Part shown: positions 27,436 through 39,439 of the stretch, piece after piece
How the letters are laid out: each line of letters begins with the position of its first letter
Numbering within the stretch: position 1 is the first letter of the stretch
Assembly: GCA_963971425.1 (NCBI GenBank)
Contig: OZ020517.1
Location: 25,934,668-25,998,667 of the forward strand
Origin: Bryoerythrophyllum caledonicum
Taxonomy: Eukaryota; Streptophyta; Bryopsida; Pottiales; Pottiaceae
Direction: 5' to 3'
Length of the DNA: 64,000 nt
Notes under the pieces: generated by a model
Database searches by the model: none
What the model saw: the letters and a program-made list of their open reading frames with translations, nothing else
What the model was told of the DNA's origin: nothing
Translations under genes and position numbers: made by a program

Positions 27436-27570
27436 CCTCTTCATCCAATTACCACCAACTCAGTTCCAAATATAGGTTTGCTATTAGTCAAAACCCCTTA
27501 CTTTTGGTTGTTGGTTATGGGGGTATGTATTGTTGGCCATCCACTAAACATATATGTGCATTCATTAACT
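27436..27570. repeat. Partial copy of the hairpin element seen at 9151-9815
   Basis: ACCACCAACTCAG...CTTACTTTTGGTTGTTGG...TTATGGGGG is the reverse complement of 9150-9225, with scattered changes. Only one arm is present, so it is a solo or truncated copy. Confidence 0.55.
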
Positions 27571-28491
27571 TGTCGGTTTAAGGGGGGCTTCCCTTACCAC
27601 ACAAATTGGTTCTCAGTAAACCAGAGGTCCAACAAAGCCAATTGTGACGGTTTGAGAATTCATCCGACTAATTTCATCTAATGGATTTTGGCACATAATT
27701 GTCTAGCAGAGACATTCAATATTTTATCATATATACATATAGATTCATTCGATTGACTTGAGCAAGTGGCCGATTGGCTGACAAGTGGTGTCTACATCAC
27801 TAATACAAATACAATTTTATTAGTATATTTGTAGCATAAAAACTAATCACCAAAATTCAAAGGAATTTTCAATATCTTTCACACATCATTATTTTGCATA
27901 ATTCAATTCTTTTTATATCATTCTTGTCGTCGCCTTTACATGTTATCATTGATAATATGATTAGCCATGTAAAATAGTCAGATCATTTTCAATATATATT
28001 TTATATATTCCAGAACTAATACAAATCAAAACATTAGCTACGAATATGAATAGAGAGATCAACAATGAAAAATTTCTTAATGAAAGCTAGTGAGAGTTAA
28101 TAGAGCAAACTATTTTTCATGAATAAGAAATACTACATAATATTTGGCATTGAATTGGTATTCAGAAAACTTGAATGTATCTGATGAGTTTGACAATGTA
28201 TCCCTAGGTATTTGAAGAGTTTTATCCAAATCATGATTTGGATTCTGCAAAGTGTGCATGCAATGTGTACCGGTAGTTAGCAATGACCTTGAGAGTTGAA
28301 ATACAATTTCTCACAATTTTGTGTCCATTCGAATTTTGCACACATAGGGACCATTCAGTGGTTGTGTAGGTTGTGAAGGTTTACCTTTCTAAGAAAACTT
28401 TGGGTGACTTCACAAATAACTCTCTTATGATTGATAAGATTTGGAGAGGGGTCCTCTTGTAAACATACATGTTGCAAATTCAATGCCTGTT
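27571..28491. other. AT-rich intergenic stretch, no supported gene
   Basis: The segment 28190-28330 is a diverged copy of the dispersed repeat at 17570-17720. Otherwise nothing is recognised. Confidence 0.4.
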
Positions 28492-28884
28492 GAGCATTTC
28501 CACCCGCGGTGCCTTCCCGCCTACGCTGGGCCGGGTAGAATTCGGCCTGCTTAATGGGTGCCAGACGAAAGCTTGCATCGCGTCCGCGACCAAATTTGGC
28601 CCGCCTTGCTTCCGCGAATCCCACCTCCCGCATACCCTGCCCCACGATCCCCATGAACACTGCGGACTACATCTCAAACACACGTCTCGCCGACACTAGG
28701 CTGCGCTACCCGTCAACTTTTATTCCGCGCCCTACAAAGTTGCTCGATATTCAGTCCCAAAGTTAGTTGATCAACGTCCCACCCGACTGGGTTGCCAGCC
28801 CAGCGGGGGCAATGGGTGGCATCCACAGGCCGGCGCTGGGGGCTAGAGCAATCTGCCGGGTACAACGCCTCGGTGGAGATGCTC
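28492..28884. mobile_element. GC-rich MITE with GAGCATYTCCACC ends
   Basis: The left end GAGCATTTCCACCCGCGG is answered by CCTCGGTGGAGATGCTC on the right. The arms then continue imperfectly through CGCTGGGCC on the left and GGCCGGCGCTGGG on the right. The 393-bp body is conspicuously GC-rich inside AT-rich DNA. Ends of the GAGCATCTCCA type are common among plant MITEs. A similar single end occurs near 8525 (AATGGAGATGCTCTTAG). Target duplication is not clear. Confidence 0.6.
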
Positions 28885-29786
28885 TTAGCAACCAACTCTT
28901 GATAAGTTGGCCTCAGGTACACAGGTAGTGGGCCACCTGCGTCCATTCATAAACCCTCTGGAATCCAGACAAGTGCACTCAAGCCACACCCTGACCCATG
29001 TGGGCCAAGGATCACATGCCTAGGAATGCGAGGTATGCACATCAGATACTGTATCTTGTACGCTGCCCAAAAGACTCATCAAAAGGGAAGGCATCCATAA
29101 GCCTTGCTGCTGATACCCACCTGCACTGTAACTACTGTAGCCAAGTAACTGATGGGTCAACCGGTGATTGAATATTTCAACGATCTATTGATTGGGACAA
29201 CGTTGATGCCGAGGAGCGGATTAAGATGGCATGCTGCATGAGCTGCACAAGGTGGGCCACCTTCGATTTGAGGCACTTGAAAGCATCTTCTTAACATGTA
29301 CGAAGGGGTTGTGAAGGTGACCATACCTCTCGTTCGGTGAAGCGTATCTCTAAGGCCAATCCAAAACAGGCTTAAATAGGCCCATCACTGATCCAAGAAC
29401 TTCCATAAGCACACAGCAAGCTCCCAATAATGGCATCGTGAACGTGGTCAATACTCAGGAAGTTAAATAAAAGCTGAATACGGTATCGACAGGAGAAAAA
29501 GTCATAGACTACAAGGCTTACCAGACGGTGGTCTATAAGAATCAACAGTATTAGTCGCTCAGAACTTGTTTGGCTAAATCATCACCTCAGCTGATCACTT
29601 ACTAGCTAGCAGGGAGCTTCTCATGCTACTTTACACAAGAAATTGTCAGAATAGTGATAATCTTGCATGAATTGAAACCTTAACTATGTAATCAAGTACA
29701 TTCATCTGCTATGAATTTACATGCTTCACTATGTACGAGGTCCAATATATCCTGGATTGGCTATTCGAACAAACCCGACGGTGGTA
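28885..29786. other. Downstream flank of the GCP5 gene; no supported gene
   Basis: Base composition is balanced, unlike the AT-rich intergenic DNA, and it lies directly downstream of the GCP5 stop. It probably includes the 3' untranslated region. No continuous coding frame could be followed on either strand. Confidence 0.4.
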
Positions 29787-32700
29787 TCAAACTCGACGTG
29801 AGGACCGACGTGATAAGTGACCTTGAGCATCAGGAATCGGAGTCAAAATCTGACCTTCCAGTGTCATGTAGTAATAGTTGTAATTGATCCGGGTCACCAA
29901 GTCGCTTAAATGGGGAAAGTGGCCCACATTTAGTTTGAACGACAGCACCTGAATGCAGAGAGCGATGTCACGATCACAAGAATGTAAGTGAAAATGAGGT
30001 TTTGGAGCCCACGCAACCACGCACGTACTGTAGTAGTGGTAACTAGATGTGAGTAGGACAGGTACTCACTACGGGATCAGGTTAATCAGGTCCAACAGAA
30101 GAAAGAGATTTCCGAAGGCACGTGACTAATAAAAAGAAAAAAAAGACGGAAGGCATCTACTGAAACAAAAGCTGATCAAAGAGTTAGGAAAGAATCATAC
30201 TCGTAACAGGAAAACCATGCACTCATCAAACTGACGCTCCACACGCTCTATCTCGGACTGACATCGAGCGGTAATGTTAGGAGCTGCTATTCCATCACAC
30301 AATGTCCTCTGGATTGAGTAGTAGTCCAGCGCAAGTCCCAATATAGTCTTGACTCGACCTGCAATTAGCGTCCACTGCTCACCGAAAGAACTCATCAGTT
30401 AGCTTAAAGCAGAACAGTATTTTGTTGCTGAATCTACTCGTGTATTGTTCTTTTCCAATCTGCGAATGCGGTTCTTTTTATAAGCTAAAAATGCCAAATT
30501 CTCAATTACATATATTTCGGAATAATGAAGTTCAAATCAACAGGATTCAGGAAACGCTTGGAAATGTTATGGAAGCAGGAAAGGGATCAATATTTACCAG
30601 CTTGTCTGGTGCAACCAGGCACTGTCGTTCAATGGATACCAGATAGGCATCATGGCAGGCAATAACTTCATCAAGAGACCCTGCCGAAGCCATGCCCTCA
30701 GAAAGCTCTAGCCAAGAACTGTATAGAACCTGTCCCAAAAGAGAACAGTATGAGACATGACGGATTAGGATCTAAAACGATTAAAGTGCCCATATCATTC
30801 ACGAACGCATAGATAAACTTACCCGGTCCATGACATATTGGTGCAGAGTGTTAACAAAATGCATCAATTTCTGCTGTAGTAACAACCGCTGCTTATGATG
30901 AGCAGCATCACCACCTCCATTCTGCAAAATGCAACCAAGAGACGATCCCTTGATACAAATGCTACTGTATAAGCCGAACATCTTAAGAGCAACATTGAAT
31001 ATCGACAAATGTTTACATAAATGCACTAAAATCCACAATATCTGTCAGCCAAATAGCATCGATTCTTTAAGCCCAAGAAAAAAGAGATCTACAATACTTT
31101 GTTGAAAAGCAGGAAATTAAATAGAAGCAAACAGAAAGCAACCTTCCATGTCCAGCGGCAGGCTTTGTCAAGAGCGTGTTTGGCGCGCTTTACTTTCATC
31201 AAGAACGCCATAACCTGCAAATTACAGGTACCTCGTATATTGTATGAAGGTGTAATAGCATAGAACAAGTTGCACAAATTGTTCAAGGAAAACATGACAA
31301 TTTAGAAAGACTTAACTTCCAAAAGTGAAACTTAGAGGTTCCTTACGGCACAACGTTTAGAGGTTTTGCATGTAAACAAGAATTTTATATGTTCAAGGTG
31401 ACTTCTAATTTGATGAAGTCACCTTGAACATCGCCCAGAAGAATGAGCACCTTTCCAAAGATTATGATACATTAGCATCACAATCAGGTTACTATGTGAA
31501 ACAGGATGCCTTCGTCAACAGGTGCTCACCTGGTTATACTTTTTGATAGCGTTACTGTCTATGATAAGCTCCAAAGGCCACGCGACCTGTCAAAAGAAAT
31601 GAGATTAACGAGGACTGTGCAGCCCGCGAATAGAAGACGCAGTAGTGAAGTGTCTGACTATACAGAGATGAAAAAACAAGATGAGTGTCTACAAACAGTT
31701 CTGTTACGTTCCACCGAATACCTACAAATATTCTTGGAAATCGAAGACAATGCCAGAATGTTTCACCTTATAATAGAATCGAAGAGAGTCCAAAGTATCG
31801 ATGCCAGCTGTTGGACTTCTACCAGTGATTTGAAGTGGTAATGTGTTGTAATTCCGCGGTGGGCTCGGTGAAGCAGGAAACGTGGATTGACTACTTGCCT
31901 CTACTCTCACTACTAATGATTCAAGTGCAGGAGAGGTCATACCATGAGCAGAGCTTCGAACAGATTCCTGAACGTGAAGATTGAAATTTTAGGACATGCA
32001 CTGAACAACAATATAATTTAAACCACTGTCTTACACGTGGAGAGATAATACATAGATACTCCATTCAAATTTCCAGAACATACTTGGGAAAAATGCTCAT
32101 CAGGCAGGCCAGTATGAAAATGTTTCAGCTCCGAAAACTAGAAAACAAAGAATACAAATTCGGCAACATTAAAACTTCTAGCATAACAATGACAACTTAA
32201 ACATGTGTTTTTGTCTTCAAAAGAAGGTACCTGAAGCATAGTATTAAGCTCGTAATAGTCATCCCAGCTCTCGCCTCGATCCAATTTGTTGAAAAGGACA
32301 GACGAAAATTGCTGCAGTAAGTCACCTAACAAGCCACCATAGAAAAGGATGATTCTTACTACTCAATCGCCAAATATTACACAAACTCGGGATATTTGAA
32401 AGAAAATTATTGTCACTCAAAAAATTAAAAAATTAAAGAGTTCTTTTAAATAACTGAAAGGAAAAACGCAAGAGTCACTTCCATACATCTACTAGAAAAC
32501 TTAAACATTCTGATATAGTAGCAGTGCATCCCCTACTTTATGCTAATTCTTGAGTCCGGTGTAAGATACACAAGGTTATGGCACCTAGACAATGACCTCC
32601 ATATCACCACTAATCCTCTTTTGAAGCATCACATACGCAGATAGAAAGGAGCTCTACCTGAGCCAACTAAGTAGATAGCACGAAGAAGAGCAAGCTCTTC

Positions 32701-35700
32701 CATAAGCCGCCACTCCCCCATCAACCTCTCCAGAAGTTGCTGACTAACCGCATGCACCTGCCACGCGTCAAAACCAACACATGGAGAAATATATTACATA
32801 CAGATCGAGTTCTAAGCGTCAAACCTAGACAATCTAACTAATTCTGTAATGATGAAAATTTACTGGTGGATTAGAAAAGATGCAAAGAAGCAAGCTCTTG
32901 AAGTATGTGCTAGGATGCAGGTTTAGAGTAGTTACTCGTTTATCAATATAAGAGACCAAGCACTCCTGCACTAAAACAGCAGGAGAAGGAGTGGTCTTGA
33001 AGTTCATCCGTTGCAGCCAGTCCAGCATTTGAACAGCCACTTGATTCTGTTGATGCGGTGCAATAAATTCTGAAATCACCTTCTTTTCCTGTCGCATGCC
33101 AATGATCATGGGAAGAATTACTGGGTCAGGAAAGAAATGGATTATGTTAGAACCAGTTTCATAGCTCTAGTACTAATAAAAGTCAATTGTATTTTCCAAA
33201 TCACAAAAGAAAAATAAAATGAAGCAGGGTCAACCCTTCTGTCTATTACAATGGCAACTGCTGAAGAGATAACTATCAGCTCAACTTGTGGTTTAGCACA
33301 ATATACCTGGAAAGATGGCAATTCAGTCGGATAGGGCATTACACGGCCCATAGCATTAATCTCCTCTCTAAAGAGACTAGAAACAAGTTTTCCGCATCCA
33401 TTACCGTGACTGTAATCTGTGGCAACCTTTGCTCTCATTCTTGTCGATTTTGGGTCCTTCCCCAGATCGTTATTGCTTCTGTTTTTTCTAAATTTAATGC
33501 TTCTACTTTTTCTGAACTCAAATTGCTCGTCTAAAACACTGTGAGGGGACTCTGCATCGCCTTCAATATTCAGATTTCTTTCAACATCATCGTCCTCTAC
33601 AGCAAACAGATCTTCCCATAGCCCCGAGTCGTTTAGCGGAGGGAGCTGACTGTTTGTGCCCAAGTCTATCTTCATGCGCCATGATTTCTCATGAGGTTCT
33701 TCTACCGAGGACTTCCCACCTAATGCCGCAAATAAATTTGCAGATGATGATCGATTTTTGCTTACGTTCTCAGACGTTGATTCGGGATCATTTTGCAAAC
33801 CTGTCAATCACGACAAAGCAATGACCTGCACCGTCAGGTACTGTCGATTATCATTGTCTACTGCTGATTGCCATCAGACAAGAGCGTATGAATGTACACA
33901 AGAAAACGATGATATAAAATTTCTAATTATAACCTTGATATGAAAGGGAGAGCAGGGTCCAACCTGTTGACCCTAACGGAGACTGCAACTCAGTGATTTC
34001 GGGTCCCTGATCAAACTCAGAATCGGGTTCGTCACTGCCGGTAGTACGTACTCTGATGTGTAGAGACTGTTGAAGTTTCAAATAATGGCCATCTGGGTTA
34101 TGCGAGATATTAATCTCATGCGAGATAGAATTGTTGCTATTCTGAACCATCTCTGTAACTTGCTCCCTCCTCCAAATATACCCAAGCTCTTTGTGTTTTC
34201 GTCTTCCTTCCTGCTTTTGTAAAAGGCACATACTAGGTTAAAGGTTACCGAAATGGAGATAAATGCATTAGCAGAAGCAAGACACAGTTTACATATTACT
34301 TAAGAAATTAAGCACAATGATGCAAACGCCAATAATCAGGTCCTGAATTAAGGTATATTGGATAGGCAAAAGGTCACGTGGATTCACAGATAGTGATACA
34401 GCACCCATAAAATCCAGGTTGCACCTCGACATGCTCATATGCATACAAACACAGACCCATTATGAGGGCCAAAACCTGATCCAAATCTTGCCTGTATTTC
34501 ATAGAAAGTCTCCATGTATTCACCGGACTTCAACGATGGCTTGATATCCACTGACTCAGTTGTATCCTCATCTGGTTCCGGATTAGATATGATTGGTCTT
34601 GTGCAGTCACGAGCTAAGAGCCTCCGTAGTGAGACACATAATTCCTCAAAAAGAGGAGTTTGTGAATTTTGAATACGAAGCTCTCCAGATTCATGAGTTA
34701 AGGTCTCACTCAAATTTGAAGAGGCAATTTTCTGAAGTGGATGGGAAGATGAAGAGCCTGTTATCGCCTGTTGCAAACAAGGACCATCAGGTATGCAAAC
34801 AATACGTTGTTTATTCCGAAAAGAGAAACAGACAAAGATGAACAAGATTCTGATGACCCAGGTATTGCATTAAGATGCAACAAACTGTCGATGGATGAAG
34901 AATTCAACAACGGAGCAAGGTTACATACCTCTCCAGCGGATCTCTTCTCATGGCTGAACGGAGACAAGGGTACCTGCGGCAGAGAAGGGGATGCTGCGGA
35001 CGAGTAAGATGAGTGCAAACGTTCTCCTTCACCTTTGCCACGCCAAATATGTTGGAGCAACTGGAGTGACTTGCCAGCAGACACCACAGGTTTCGCTAGG
35101 CACTGTAAAAATACCGGGCATATGAGGTCCTCCACAATTGAAGAAACAATTCTTTGCGCTGCAGGCCAAATTCCAAATAATCTGTCAGTGTCCTTATCAA
35201 TACCGCTGATCAATAGAACCAACAACGAAGATTATAGAAGAAAATGAGATAGCCCAGAAAGCTTATTTCACATGGTGCTTTTTGTTACCTCCTGGACTCG
35301 ACGGCGAAGAACTTGGACTGCCGGGCTCCAACGATAACCGAGTGGAATGTCTTTGGCTCGTGAAATCATCCTCTAAAGTACCAGAAGAATGAACCTTTAC
35401 ACTCATGTGTCCAGAATTTAAGGATCTATAAGGATCGTCCCCAGTTCTCCGCCGCAGTTGATACCCTCGCTGCCAAAATGCAGAATCCTCAATGGGAACA
35501 CGCGTATCTGCATATATAAAGAGCTGGCAGAAGTCCAGGGAGCTGTCAGGAATATTCAAGACAGAAAGAAAGAGGGAAAAAGACAGTAGGAAAGCAGATC
35601 GTATCGAATGGATCAATAACGAAACAACTCTCCAATGAAACCCCTCGATTTTGATACTTTGGCAATGTTGATTACCTCGCCAGATGGATCGCTGAGAGTG

Positions 35701-37320
35701 CCTTCTTGGAGCCAGGCATCCAAGGATTTGGTAAGTGGTCGTAAAGTGCCAATAAAGAGCAGCAGTATTGTCCGGTACGCCTCTTCCTATCATGTAGTAA
35801 TCAATGCACAAAAGTGGGTGGCAGAGGGTAAGCACAAACGTAGGTTAATGATTTCATGCGTATCAGCTTCTGAGTCTATGGAGCTTTGCCGCTACATGCT
35901 CCTAATAAAAGCACAAACAGTATGCCACTGGAGGAAACTCAAACTAACACATTCTGACAGGAAGTCTGAAAGGAGTTGATCCATCGGTACATATTGAAAA
36001 TATCCATGAAAAACTAGCTGCATACAATAATTGAGGAAGTGGGCGGGAGGAATATGAATTCAACACATAAGCAACTGAAAAACTGAACTATAACGAAAGA
36101 CATGAGCAGCTATATGAACAGGATGTACTAACATATACATCAAGATAATCCAAACAACAGGTTGCTTAACTACTGTCTACCTCCCCGTCTTCCAAAAGAC
36201 ATATGTTATTCAGTTGGTCGTATAATGACGTCAAAATCTGTGCTGCAACCTCTGCTGCACTTCTTGTTTTGACATAAAGGAGATCGAATTCCGGGACAGC
36301 GTTGTTAACCACAGTCATCAGAAACTCAGTTCCTGCAAAAACCCTGCATTCCCAGCTCAGATAGGGTCCCAAAGCCTTCAAGGCTGAAAACAAAGTTTGA
36401 CGATCTTGTGAAGTGCCAGAGGTAAACATCTAATCGACTTTAACATTGCAGGTAGTTAGAAAAAGTATTGCACAAATACTAACCAGGACATGCTTGCTAA
36501 TAGACTTAGAAGGGTGACCGTAGTTCCTGCTCCACCAGAAACTGCCTCTAATTCCTTCTCCAATGCAGGTTTGCGCAGACTCTGTTCAAACAATCGAGCA
36601 TTGAGAATAGGGAGGTGCCATTCAGAAATAAAAAGCAAGCAAAGTTACACCACTTAATTTACTTGTGCTCCTGTCCATAACCGTAGGATTTCAAGCAGCA
36701 CATCACCGAAACGATCATTTGAAATTCGGAACTATCAAGGTTTCATCAAAGAATGGTTAAGTTGCCTATTTAACTACTACGAAATTCCCACTCACCTCAA
36801 GACGCATAGCTACCGCATTTGCAAAGGCCTCGAGTGTTGGAAAAGACTGAGGTTCTGATTTCAACCAGCTACCAGTAGATTCAGCTGCTACTTTCTTGAC
36901 AAAAGTCTCCACCCTCCGCAAGCTTGTCGCTGCAGCCGTAAATGGCGTAAGCAGATTGTAAAGGCTGGACATTGAAAGATGCGTAACGTGGAGGCCCTTC
37001 ACAACCGAGAACCGCTGGGTTGTTTCATCCCATGGGAAGTGAGCACTAGCGAAGCCCTGAAGCATATACAGAACATGCTTCACCTGCAAGGAATATTAAG
37101 TTTGCACACATGCAGAAAACAATCAGTGACTATCCGAATCTACTCCATTGCACTCACCTCATGTAAAACTAAATGATGCAGGAGGAAGTGTCTTTGAACA
37201 TACCAGAGACGCCTCGGTCGTGAGGAGCGTGCGCTTCGGGCGAAAGAACGGTATATTCTTCCCACGAATTGCTGTAATCTTCTCAACTAGCGACTTCACA
37301 TTTTCCTCCCCTGTTGACAT
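29787..37320 (-). CDS. GCP5: Gamma-tubulin complex component 5 (GCP5), Spc97/Spc98 family
   Basis: Twenty-one exons join in phase into 1190 residues: 37204-37320, 36796-37083, 36663-36731, 36484-36581, 36181-36343, 35676-35786, 35289-35523, 34929-35158, 34492-34767, 33964-34210, 33307-33800, 32936-33088, 32658-32757, 32231-32325, 31767-31967, 31530-31586, 31143-31214, 30823-30921, 30598-30729, 30201-30374, 29787-29948. The N-terminal GRIP1 domain (about 40-400) shows LVKHVLYMLQGFASAHFPWD, FVANLPP-free TVTLLSLLASMSW and AGKSLQLLQHI. The middle (about 440-770) is a low-complexity insert rich in Ser, Glu and Asp. The GRIP2 domain (about 777-1160) contains LVQECLVSYIDKR, RAIYLVGSGDLLQQF, WPLELIIDS, MHFVNTLHQYVMDR, HDAYLVSIERQCLVAPDKL and LSFKLNVGHFPHLSDLV, close to plant GCP5. 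GRIP2 binds gamma-tubulin; the family nucleates microtubules as part of the ring complex. The exon 9 donor is probably GC (see findings). Confidence 0.95.
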
Positions 37321-37965
37321 TAATACCGTGGAAGCAAGTTTTCAAATAGAGAAAGTGACAGGACAGAAACGAGGTTCTAGGGTTTAGGGCTGATTGAAGA
37401 GAAATGGCACAAGAAGCTTCCCAATGGATGTCATTCTGAGCTTGCCGTCGAACTAAAACAACTGCTGTAAGAGTTCCATCAGAACCACGAACACAATAGC
37501 GGGCAACATTCTAATAGTTTCCAGGAATAACAAACATTCACGAGCTCTGTCTTTCCTGTACGAGGTTCAATCAAATCACGGAGCAATCACAAAGTTCTCT
37601 GGCTCGTCGCGATCCTAAAACGAAAGAGGTCGTCGCAGCAACGCAGTACTAGGGTATAGAAGTGGGGATTCCAGAGCCAGAATGCATAGCTACTTCCTCC
37701 AAGGATGCGCAAAGAGAAGAAGGAAATCAGACAGCGAACCTGCGAGGAGGTCCCGCTGCATTGTGGCCATCATGTGGAAGGCATTCACATGTCCACGAGC
37801 GAGGGTCCGGGCACAATCAACAGCGAGGCCGAAGCTCCATGGCACACGACGATGGTGGTGGCAGATGCTACATTGACGAGTGATGGTCGTTTTCGGTGCA
37901 GTAGCGAGTGGAGGACGGAGATGGTCGTTTTCGGTGCAAGCCCCTTCGCCGTCACATGCAAGTGA
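37321..37965. other. Upstream region of GCP5; no supported gene
   Basis: It holds the promoter side of GCP5. Short open stretches on the plus strand (for example 37705-37965) have no family motif. No core promoter element is called. Confidence 0.35.
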
Positions 37966-38156
37966 TTCCCGGGGAGAACCGGGGTTTAGTGTAATGGCGG
38001 CCGGTTGATTTGCTTGAAAGTCCGGTTGAATTGGGAAAGTGTCGGACGTGAAACCAATGCCTTGAGAAAAAAATCGGTTATCAACCGGGAACCATGTGAG
38101 AGTGCCGGATATTATGCTGGATGGAATGTGAGCATGCCGGATTTCGACCGGCTGGT

Positions 38157-38214
38157 ATCATCCTTAGGCGGATATCATCCTTAGGCGGATATCATCCTTA
38201 GGCAGATATCATCC
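38157..38214. repeat. Tandem repeat, 17-bp unit, 3.4 copies
   Basis: ATCATCCTTAGGCGGAT repeats three times (third copy with one change) plus a partial fourth. It lies inside the left subterminal region of the hAT element. Confidence 0.85.
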
Positions 38215-39439
38215 AATACAATTACGTACTCCCCGGATTTTTTAAGTCTAGATGCTAGTGTCCGTTGGAGACTCGGCTCAGCGCCTAGGGTTTACAAGTT
38301 GGGCCAGTTGGGCGGGAGTTGTAGCGCGCTACGCGGTTCAAGCCTGAACAGTGAACGCCAATTCCCGAAGTTCGAACGACCTGCCTGCCTCGCCGAGCTG
38401 CCCGCCTCAGCCCGCCTCGCAGGCTCGCCCAAGCCCCAAGGAGCGCCTCCTCGCAGCGACGCAGGCCCACCCAACGCTCCCCGACGAACGCGCTTCAATT
38501 GCGCCCACCTCCTCGCCCGCCTCTTCGCAGGCTTGGATGCTGCTCACTCACGCCTCCTCGCAGGCTTGCATGCTGCTCACTTGCACCTCCTCGCCCGCCT
38601 CCACTAAGCACTGCTCACGTTACACATCACGTTGCGCTGCACACTCCACACAGGTTAGACTCTTGCCTCCTCGCCCGCCTCCACTGCCTGCATCGTGATT
38701 CGTTGCTGAAGTTTGAACACCCCTCTCCGTCACTCTGTGCTCTTTGCTTTACGTCGGCTTTCAACTTTCTCCAGGCTTGGCTCTTTCCACTCTCGCCTCT
38801 CGCTAGTTTCAGTCTTGCTAAGAGTTTTCAAGGTGGTTAGGTGACTAGGGTTTCAACTTTTGGCACCCTCTTTTTGTTGGTGCTCTGACGTTGGCAACTC
38901 TTCTGTTGTTGTTGTTTGCTGCAGTTGCTATTCTTGAGCGCCAACTGGAAGTGCCGACGCTGACCATACCGACGACTTCAAACACTGTCGTGGCGGATCA
39001 CTACATCAAGTATGTCTCATATTATAATGATGATATTTATGTCGTTTTCTTGTTGTTTGTGTTTGTTTGTTGTTGTTGTAAATATTCTTTGATGTTGAGT
39101 GTTGTTGTAATGGTCTGTGATCATTTTTGGTGTGTATGTTGGTTTTTTTGCTATTGCATTTATTTATATGTTATTGTGATGATTTGAATGTTGTTGGAAT
39201 GATGATATGTATGGTTTTTTTGCTCGATGTGTTGATTTGTTACTGCTGTGATCTTTTTTCATTGCTGAATGTCTTGAGCTCTTGTTGTTATGTTAAATTT
39301 TTATAGCTGAGTTGTTGTTATTATGTTCATGCTCTTGTATTAACCTTTTGTTGCTAGATTTGTTGTGTTTTTCTTCCTAATGTTATGTGATCTTTGTAAT
39401 TTTCAGGTCTAGGTGGCAACCAACAAACGATAGAGGACT

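Noticed and set aside
33286..33534. Plus-strand open stretch within the GCP5 gene
   Set aside because: Antisense shadow of GCP5 exon 11, which has in-phase splice sites on both sides.
35159..35217. Longer exon 8 of GCP5 starting upstream at about 35217
   Set aside because: The phase does not fit exon 7. The acceptor at 35159-35160 fits both consensus and frame.
37145..37200. An 11-base mini-exon in GCP5 (TTTTACATGAG) between exons 1 and 2
   Set aside because: Including it puts a stop in the frame. Joining 37204 directly to 37083 preserves the frame and gives the expected LVKHVLYMLQGF sequence.
38299..38840. Three overlapping Pro/Arg/Ala-rich open stretches on the plus strand
   Set aside because: They read the same CCTCCTCGCCCGCCTC-rich repetitive tract in three frames. 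This is low complexity, not a gene.
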